A DNA stretch of 64,000 bases from Escallonia rubra. Taxonomy: Eukaryota > Streptophyta > Magnoliopsida > Escalloniales > Escalloniaceae. Below the pieces are notes generated by a model. That model worked only from the letters and a program-made list of their open reading frames with translations, had not been told where the DNA came from and did not search any database. Shown in pieces: positions 57,812 through 64,000 of this stretch (position 1 is its first letter; each line of letters begins with the position of its first letter). The stretch is from positions 134,518 to 198,517 of the forward strand of contig JAVXUO010001272.1 of NCBI GenBank assembly GCA_033065855.1, given 5' to 3'. Position numbers and translations under genes: made by a program.

Positions 57812-60800
57812 TTACATAGGTGAAGACATGCCAAGTTCTCTTCTAAGAGCGGAAAACCTCTTCGAATCTAGAGGTTTAGTGAAGATGTCCGCTAATTGGT
57901 GATTTGTGTCCACGAAATCTAGAACAATATCACCTTTTTGCACATGATCACGGATAAAATGGTGTTTGATTTCTATGTGCTTTGTGCGTGAATGTTGGAT
58001 AGGATTTTTGGTCAAATCAATGGCACTAGTATTATCACATAATATAGGTATGTGATCATACTTGAGTCCAAAATCCAAAAGGGTTTGTTTCATCCAAAGA
58101 ATTTGTGCACAACAAGCACCAACCGCCATATATTCGGCTTCGGTGGTAGAGAGTGCAACCGAATTTTGCTTTTTGGAACTCCAAGAAACAAGAGAGTGAC
58201 CTAGGAATTGGCAACCTCCACTAGTGCTTTTCCGCTCGGTTTTGCAACCGGCATAGTCGGCGTCGGAGTAACCAATTAGGTCAAAAAATGAAGTGTTTCT
58301 AGGAAACCATAACCCTAAATCGTGAGTGCCCTTAAGATATCTAAGGATTCTCTTGACGGCAATCAAATGAGATTCCTTAGGACAAGCTTGAAATCTAGCA
58401 CATAAACAAACACTAAACATTATATCGGGTCTACTTGCGGTAAGGTAAAGGAGTGATCCGATCATACCTCGATAGCGCTTAATATCAACATCCTTACCCT
58501 TTTCATCTTTATCAAGCTTTAATGAAGAGCTCATTGGAGTGTCAAAAGCATTTGATGCTTCCATGTCAAATCTCTTGAGTAGCTCTTTAGTGTATTTGGC
58601 TTGGTTGATAAAGATTCCATCCTTGCTTTGTTTGATTTGCAATCCAAGGAAGAAGGTGAGTTCTCCCATCATGCTCATTTCAAACTCCTTACTCATACAA
58701 GAAGCAAACTCTTCGCACAAGGATCCATTAGTAGCACCAAATATAATATCATCAACATAAATTTGCACCAACAATAAGTCATTGCCCTTAGATTTTATAA
58801 AAAGAGTGGTGTCAAGTTTTCCTCTTGAAAAACCATTTTCTAAAAGAAAATTACTTAGCCTTTCATACCAAGCTCTAGGAGCTTGTTTTAAACCATAAAG
58901 AGCTTTGCTAAGACGGAAAACATGGTTTGGAAATTTTTCATTTTCAAAGCCGGGAGGTTGAGCCACATAGACCTCCTCCGAAATAAAACCATTTAGAAAG
59001 GCACTCTTGACATCCATTTGAAAGAGTTTAAAATCTCTATAGCAAGCAAAAGCCAATAGCATTCTAATAGACTCAAGTCTAGCTACCGGTGCATAAGTTT
59101 CATCAAAATCAATTCCTTCCTCTTGGTTATAACCTTGGGCCACTAATCTAGCCTTGTTTCTAACCACGACTCCGGATTCATCAAGTTTGTTTCTATAAAT
59201 CCATTTTGTGCCTATAATCCTAAAGTTTTGAGGTTTAGGCACAAGGGTCCAAACTTGATTTCTTTCAAATTGAACTAGCTCTTCTTGCATAGCAAGCATC
59301 CAAGATTCATGATGTAGAGCTTCGGAGAATTTCTTCGGTTCAATTTGGGAAAGAAACGCTATATTAACATGTTGTTGGAGAGAGCGTCGAGTTCTTACCC
59401 CACTCGAAGGATTACCTAAGATTTGATCGCTTGGATGATCCTTTTTGTAAGTCCAATCTTTTGGTAATTCTTGAGAGTTGTCCAAGTTTGAAGCATCATT
59501 GATTGCTTCCTCATTTTCCTCTTGAGACCTTGATGGTTGCTCCCCTAGATCAATTTCTTTGGGGTTGCCTTGTAGTGTATCACTTATATCCAAAGTTCTC
59601 AAGTCATTGTCCATGTCATCTACATTAACAATGTTAGTCCTCCGAAGAAAAGGATTAGTCTCATCAAAAGTAACATTAATGGATTCTTCAACAACCAAAG
59701 TACTTTTATTATAAACTCTATAAGCCATACTATTATTAGAGTAACCAAGAAAAATACCCTCAAAGGTTTTGGAATCAAATTTGCTAAGGTGATCCTTGGT
59801 ATTTAAAACAAAACATTTGCAACCAAAGACTCTAAAAAAGCTCACCTTAGGTTTCTTATCATTAAAAAGCTCATAAGGGGTTTTTAACAAAATTTTTCGC
59901 AAGATAACTCTATTAAGAACAAAGCATGCACAATTGACCGCCTCCGCCCAAAAGTATTTAGGTAAACCATATTCGTTAAGCATTGTTCTTGCCGCTTCTT
60001 GCAAAGACCTATTCTTTCTTTCGGCAACACCATTTTGTTGAGGAGTTCTAGGAGCCGAAAAATTATGTGATATCCCAAAGTCATCACACAAGGCTCCTAT
60101 TTTTGAATTTTCAAATTCTCTACCATGATCACTCCGAATGTTTGTAATCAAATAACCTTTTTGATTTTGAACACGTTTTGCAAATGAAGTGAACACATTT
60201 AGAGATTCATCTTTGGTAGCCAAAAAGAAAGTCCAAGTATAGCGAGAAAAGTCATCAACAATAACAAAACAATATGATTTACCACCAAGACTCGTAGTTG
60301 GGATTGGTCCAAACAAATCCATATGAAGTAATTGCAAGGGTCTAGAAGTAGATACCATTTTCTTCGGTTTGTGAGAGACCTTCTTTTGCTTACCCATTTG
60401 ACAAGCATCACATACTTTATCTTTCTCAAACTTGATCTTCGGGAGACCCCTCACAAGTTCTTTGCTTGAAATATCCTTCAAGTGCTCCATGTGCATGTGA
60501 CCAAGTCTTCGATGCCAAAGCCAAGATGTTTCACTAATAGCACTAAGACACTTGACATCTTGGTTAGCTAAATCATTTAATTGAATGGAGTAAACATTAT
60601 TATCTCTACTACCAACCAAAATAGTTTCATTGTTCTTCAAGGATAGTATAGTGCATTGAGAAGCCTCAAAGATAACTTTAAAACCTTTATCACTAAATTG
60701 ACTAATACTAAGCAAGTTATGCTTCAATCCTTCAACATATAACACATTCTCAATTGAATGTGGTTCCTTACCAATAGTTCCTTTACCTTTGATTCTTCCT

Positions 60801-60877
60801 TGAGAATTGTCACCAAAGGTCACATTTCCTCCTTCCTTAAGATCAATCGATGAGAAAAGAGATATGTTGCCGGTCAT
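57812..60877 (-). CDS. Copia pol: protease end, integrase, RT, RNase H
   Basis: A continuous frame of 1021 codons from an internal ATG. The coding frame extends upstream to the protease active site WILDSGCSRHMTG at about 60920-60870. GAG-pre-integrase zinc residues are H122, H127, C156 and C159 (WLWHRRLGHMHMEHL, CDACQMGK). Integrase DDE is D187, D250 and E286 (SPQQNGVAERKNR-like). RT has the conserved WxLVPKPxxxxxIGTKWIYRNK start and YVDD at about 690. RNase H has GYSDADYAGC and the C-terminal LADIFTKPL. No internal stop is present, so the enzyme part looks intact. Confidence 0.9.
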   Translation of the reverse strand: MTGNISLFSSIDLKEGGNVTFGDNSQGRIKGKGTIGKEPHSIENVLYVEGLKHNLLSISQFSDKGFKVIFEASQCTILSLKNNETILVGSRDNNVYSIQLNDLANQDVKCLSAISETSWLWHRRLGHMHMEHLKDISSKELVRGLPKIKFEKDKVCDACQMGKQKKVSHKPKKMVSTSRPLQLLHMDLFGPIPTTSLGGKSYCFVIVDDFSRYTWTFFLATKDESLNVFTSFAKRVQNQKGYLITNIRSDHGREFENSKIGALCDDFGISHNFSAPRTPQQNGVAERKNRSLQEAARTMLNEYGLPKYFWAEAVNCACFVLNRVILRKILLKTPYELFNDKKPKVSFFRVFGCKCFVLNTKDHLSKFDSKTFEGIFLGYSNNSMAYRVYNKSTLVVEESINVTFDETNPFLRRTNIVNVDDMDNDLRTLDISDTLQGNPKEIDLGEQPSRSQEENEEAINDASNLDNSQELPKDWTYKKDHPSDQILGNPSSGVRTRRSLQQHVNIAFLSQIEPKKFSEALHHESWMLAMQEELVQFERNQVWTLVPKPQNFRIIGTKWIYRNKLDESGVVVRNKARLVAQGYNQEEGIDFDETYAPVARLESIRMLLAFACYRDFKLFQMDVKSAFLNGFISEEVYVAQPPGFENEKFPNHVFRLSKALYGLKQAPRAWYERLSNFLLENGFSRGKLDTTLFIKSKGNDLLLVQIYVDDIIFGATNGSLCEEFASCMSKEFEMSMMGELTFFLGLQIKQSKDGIFINQAKYTKELLKRFDMEASNAFDTPMSSSLKLDKDEKGKDVDIKRYRGMIGSLLYLTASRPDIMFSVCLCARFQACPKESHLIAVKRILRYLKGTHDLGLWFPRNTSFFDLIGYSDADYAGCKTERKSTSGGCQFLGHSLVSWSSKKQNSVALSTTEAEYMAVGACCAQILWMKQTLLDFGLKYDHIPILCDNTSAIDLTKNPIQHSRTKHIEIKHHFIRDHVQKGDIVLDFVDTNHQLADIFTKPLDSKRFSALRRELGMSSPM

Positions 60878-60953
60878 ATGTCTTGAGCATCCACTATCAA
60901 GAATCCACTTCTTGCTACTAGATTTTGCTTTGAGACATACCTATAAACACAAA

Positions 60954-62717
60954 TCAAGTAATGACTTTTGGTACCCAAATTTTCTTGGGTCCTTGGGTGT
61001 TAGTCTTGCATTTGTATTCTTGACCTTTCACAATCCACATTTTCTTTCTACCTCTAACAAAAACAATTCTACAAGGACAATGATTAGTCGTATGCCCTTT
61101 CTTGTTGCACCAACCACAATGTGTAAAAGGTGTGCAATAGTTCTTTGGTCGTTTTGTAAGAATATTCAACCTAGCTTGTTGTTGCAAAACTTTAGGAGGC
61201 ATGGCCATGGGATCTAATCCAAGACCGCCTTTGTTTAGGCCAATTCTTTGGCGTCCGAGCATGACATCCAAATTGTTTTGACCATCAACAAATTTTTCAA
61301 GACATTTTCTTAAATCACAAATCTCAACTTGTAAATCTTCATTTTGTTTTTCTAAAGCCAAAATTTTGGAAGAGATTTGTTTTGAGCTAGGAGTGTTAAC
61401 AAGTAAATCAACCAAATTGTTATTCACATGCTCTACATATAAATGGCTAGACATGCATTCATTCTTGGCATGCAACTTATCATTTTCCATTATCAACTTC
61501 TCAATTTGCTTATTAGCTTCAAGAAATTTCTTAGATAAAATAATATTTTTCTTGAAAATTTTCTTGGATTCCTCATATAAGCTATCATAAGCATCTTCAA
61601 AACTTTCATTTTCACTATCACTACCGGAAGAAGAGCTTACCTCATCATTTGCCATGAAGCACACATTTGCTTGATCATTCTCTTCATCACTTGAATCAAA
61701 GTCACTCCATGTTGAAGTGTGTTCGGCATTCATTGCTCTTTCCTTCTCCTTGTTCTCTTTCTTAGAGAATTGTCTTCTTTTAGCTTTTTCCCATACATCT
61801 CTTCTTTCCTTCTTCTCCTTTTTGTAGATTGGACAATCCATCTTCATGTGTCCCGGCTTGTGGCATTTGTAGCAAAGCCTCTCTTCGTTGCTAGCATTTT
61901 GTTGCCTTCTCCCATCATTTCTTCTAAATTTTAAGAACTTCTTGAAGTTCTTTGCAACCAATGCCATATCCTCTTCATTAAATTCATCATCATCACTTGA
62001 CTCAAGGTTTGAAGATGAAGCTTTAAGAGCAATTGATGTAGGCTTCTTCTTGACGTCCTCTTGATCAAAGGTCTTGAGTTGCATTTCGTACGTCATGAGT
62101 GAGCACATCAATTCATCAAGAGGAAAGATGTTGAGATTCTTTGATTCTTGGATGGCGGTGATCTTTGCATCCCAAGCTCTTGGTAAGGACCTAATCACTT
62201 TTCTCACTAGATCACCATTAGTGAATTCCTTACCCAATTGCTTCAAAGGGTTCACAATGTTAGTAAAACGAGTATTCATATCCGTAATAGATTCATTTTG
62301 AAGCATATGGAATAACTCATAATCTCTAAACAATAAATTCATCTTGGAGTCTCTAAGAAGAGAAGTCCCTTCATGAGTGACTTGAAGAGTATCCCAAATA
62401 CTCTTAGCGGAATTACACATAATGACTCTATTGAGTTCATTTGTGTCTAAAGCACATACAAGACAATTTTTTGCTCTAGCATTCATGCAAATCATCTTCT
62501 TGTCATGATCACTATACTCCGATTTTGATTTAGGTTCTTCAACCTTGTCAACCACTTTTATCGGAACGAATGGGCCATCTTCAACAATATCCCACATCTC
62601 ATAGTCTTGAGATTCTAAGTAGATTTTCATCTTAACTTTCCACACACTATAGTTGGTCCCATTAAACAATGGAGGCCTAGTGGTAGAACTACCCTCCATA
62701 CCCCCAACATAAGCCAT
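60954..62717 (-). CDS. Copia gag
   Basis: 587 codons from ATG at 62717 (MAYVGGMEGSS). A UBN2-type capsid region includes FNGTNYSVWKVKMKIYLES and LPRAWDAKITAIQESKNL (residues about 18-215). CCHC zinc knuckle CYKCHKPGHMKMDC is at 282-295. A long acidic, coiled-coil-prone region follows, with a second knuckle CGWCNKKGHTTNHC near the C-terminus. The frame stops with TGA at about 60954-60956. The protease frame begins some 20 bases on in another register after a TAG, so pol needs frameshifting, splicing or re-initiation. Confidence 0.9.
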   Translation of the reverse strand: MAYVGGMEGSSTTRPPLFNGTNYSVWKVKMKIYLESQDYEMWDIVEDGPFVPIKVVDKVEEPKSKSEYSDHDKKMICMNARAKNCLVCALDTNELNRVIMCNSAKSIWDTLQVTHEGTSLLRDSKMNLLFRDYELFHMLQNESITDMNTRFTNIVNPLKQLGKEFTNGDLVRKVIRSLPRAWDAKITAIQESKNLNIFPLDELMCSLMTYEMQLKTFDQEDVKKKPTSIALKASSSNLESSDDDEFNEEDMALVAKNFKKFLKFRRNDGRRQQNASNEERLCYKCHKPGHMKMDCPIYKKEKKERRDVWEKAKRRQFSKKENKEKERAMNAEHTSTWSDFDSSDEENDQANVCFMANDEVSSSSGSDSENESFEDAYDSLYEESKKIFKKNIILSKKFLEANKQIEKLIMENDKLHAKNECMSSHLYVEHVNNNLVDLLVNTPSSKQISSKILALEKQNEDLQVEICDLRKCLEKFVDGQNNLDVMLGRQRIGLNKGGLGLDPMAMPPKVLQQQARLNILTKRPKNYCTPFTHCGWCNKKGHTTNHCPCRIVFVRGRKKMWIVKGQEYKCKTNTQGPKKIWVPKVIT

Positions 62718-62760
62718 GATCGATTAACTCTCTTGGCGTTACCCAATATAACAAGAGCCG

Positions 62761-62774
62761 AGGCTCTGATACCA
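62761..62774 (-). other. Copia primer binding site
   Basis: TGGTATCAGAGCCT on the minus strand starts two bases after the LTR end. It is complementary to the 3' end of plant initiator tRNA-Met. Confidence 0.85.
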
Positions 62775-62776
62775 CT

Positions 62777-64000
62777 TGAAACCAATAAAATAACCCTAGA
62801 GGGGGGGTGAATAGGGTTTTAAGACTACTTTAAAATATAACAACCAACAAACCTTAATCTCAAAAACTCAAGTAAACAAACAATCAATCTCAACACAATA
62901 TGTAAAACAATAATGTAAAGAGAGAAGGGTTTAGAGATACTTGACAATGAGAATTAAATGGTTCGGCTTGATATACCCACAAGCCTACGTCCACCCCTTC
63001 AAGGAAGTCCCTTGAAAGGCCCTAGAATCCACTAGTATGATCTTCCTTACGGGTCAAGATCGAACCTCTTACAATCCCTTGATGCTATACCCACATCAAG
63101 AACAAGCTTTGACAAACCCAAAGCTCCAAAGCTTGACAACCCCAAGCTTTGATACAAGAACCTTTCAATGAAGAAATGAGTACAAGATTTCACTCTTAAG
63201 AAGTAGATGAGTACAAGTTGAAGTACTAGAACAAGAGAGATGAGTGTATGATGACTTATGAAAGTGTATCTCTCTCTAATGTAAGCTCACAATAAATGCT
63301 CTCTTGAAAAGGATGAGAAATCAATGAAAACAAGAGAGATTTGAACAATTGCTTTGATCTTTGAGAATATGAAAGATAGGAGAGCTTTGAATGCAATTGA
63401 TGAATGAAAACAATGCCCAAGATGAGTATTTATAGAGCTGGGAATAAATATGACCGTTTGGGGTTAGGTAGGGCATTAAATGCGCCAAACGGTAAATGCA
63501 GTCGACTGCAATGCCCATTGCAGTCGAAAAAAAAAAAAAAAGTAGCCGTTGGAATTTCAAAATTCCAACTTGCAGGCGAATGTCTTCAATCCAGTCGACT
63601 GTAATGGCCTACTGGAAGTATTGCAGTCGACTGCAATGCAGTCGACTGTAATACCCTACTGCCCAACATGCAGTCGACTGCATCCCAATGCAGTCGACTG
63701 CATGAAAATGCAGTTTCCTGTTTTTAAAGCATGAAAAACTTTTTATGTATGCAAGGGAAACCTATGGGCAAGTTCTAGGTATACAGTCATCGTAACGATC
63801 ATCTCTCTATGTCTAGTTTACAAAGATGGAAATAAAAGCATGAAAACTTCAATCGTCGAATTTCCTCTTTGATGCGTTCCGTTGAGAGTCTTTGATCGTG
63901 TTGCTCGTCTAATAAACCGTTTGCATGAGTATGAGATTGTTCCTATTGCTTCATCAACTCAATGCATGTTAGACAGCATAATCATCAATGTTAGTTATCA
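62777..64000 (-). repeat. Copia 5' LTR, truncated by the window end
   Basis: Nearly identical to 55962-57238. The exception is a damaged palindrome block at 63520-63640, where a 17-base A run (63527-63543 region) replaces CTGTAACCCAAAAA and a second palindrome has become CAGGCGAATG. The TATA box is at 63435-63426. Confidence 0.9.

Larger units (their letters stand above)
55962..64000 (-). mobile_element. Ty1/copia retrotransposon, nearly complete, cut by window end
   Basis: The 3' LTR is 55962-57238 and the 5' LTR is 62777 to beyond 64000. The primer binding site TGGTATCAGAGCCT is at 62774-62761 and the polypurine tract AAAAAGGGGGAGAT at 57252-57239. Gag (62717-60954) and pol (to 57812) are in normal order. 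By alignment to the 3' LTR about 50 bp of the 5' LTR lie outside the window. The family is the same as the solo LTR at 32268. Lineage is not settled; the TSRPLQLLHMDLFGP integrase pattern recalls SIRE/Opie-type elements. Confidence 0.92.

Overview
The window is nuclear DNA of a flowering plant, most likely a eudicot. Two host genes are split by GT-AG introns, and nearly everything else is transposable elements of plant families: Mutator-like elements, CACTA, Helitrons, Ty1/copia, Ty3/gypsy of the Tat lineage, and a LINE-type RNase H relic. No operons, bacterial signals or tRNA genes were seen. The species cannot be named from the sequence alone.

Layout. (1) 1-4.3 kb: the 5' three exons of a HAS1/DDX18-type DEAD-box RNA helicase gene on the minus strand, facing two leader-like exons on the plus strand. 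(2) 4.3-14 kb: a decayed Ty3/gypsy remnant, then two Mutator-like elements with long inverted termini. The second has a perfect 9-bp target duplication and carries a host gene fragment (Pack-MULE). Relics of MULE-type genes (GRF and SWIM zinc fingers) lie between them. (3) 14.3-25.9 kb: an RNase H (LINE-type) relic split by an 11-kb LTR retrotransposon with a perfect AAACT target duplication. This element has no gag or pol. Its interior holds a mosaic of three captured host genes: THUMPD1/TAN1, a YUCCA-type monooxygenase and prostaglandin E synthase 2/GST. It also holds long tandem arrays. (4) 26-39.7 kb: a Helitron, copia fragments, a solo copia LTR with target duplication GAATG, and two CACTA right ends, one downstream of a degraded En/Spm-type transposase_24 gene. 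(5) 39.9-45.9 kb: a complete ten-exon branched-chain aminotransferase gene, 389 codons, with a second Helitron copy in intron 8. (6) 46.1-47.1 kb: a third Mutator-like element related internally to the first. (7) 48.8-56 kb: a Tat-lineage Ty3/gypsy element rearranged into opposing halves, with the end of pol present in both orientations. (8) 56 kb to the end: a nearly complete Ty1/copia element on the minus strand, with the same LTR family as the solo LTR.

Only two loci look like host genes in place: the helicase (cut by the window edge or truncated) and the aminotransferase. The main novelty candidate is the gag/pol-less LTR element at 14748-25703. Its captured gene mosaic and its unusually long LTR, which contains a second copy of the PPT-LTR junction, suggest that it grew by template switching or recombination.
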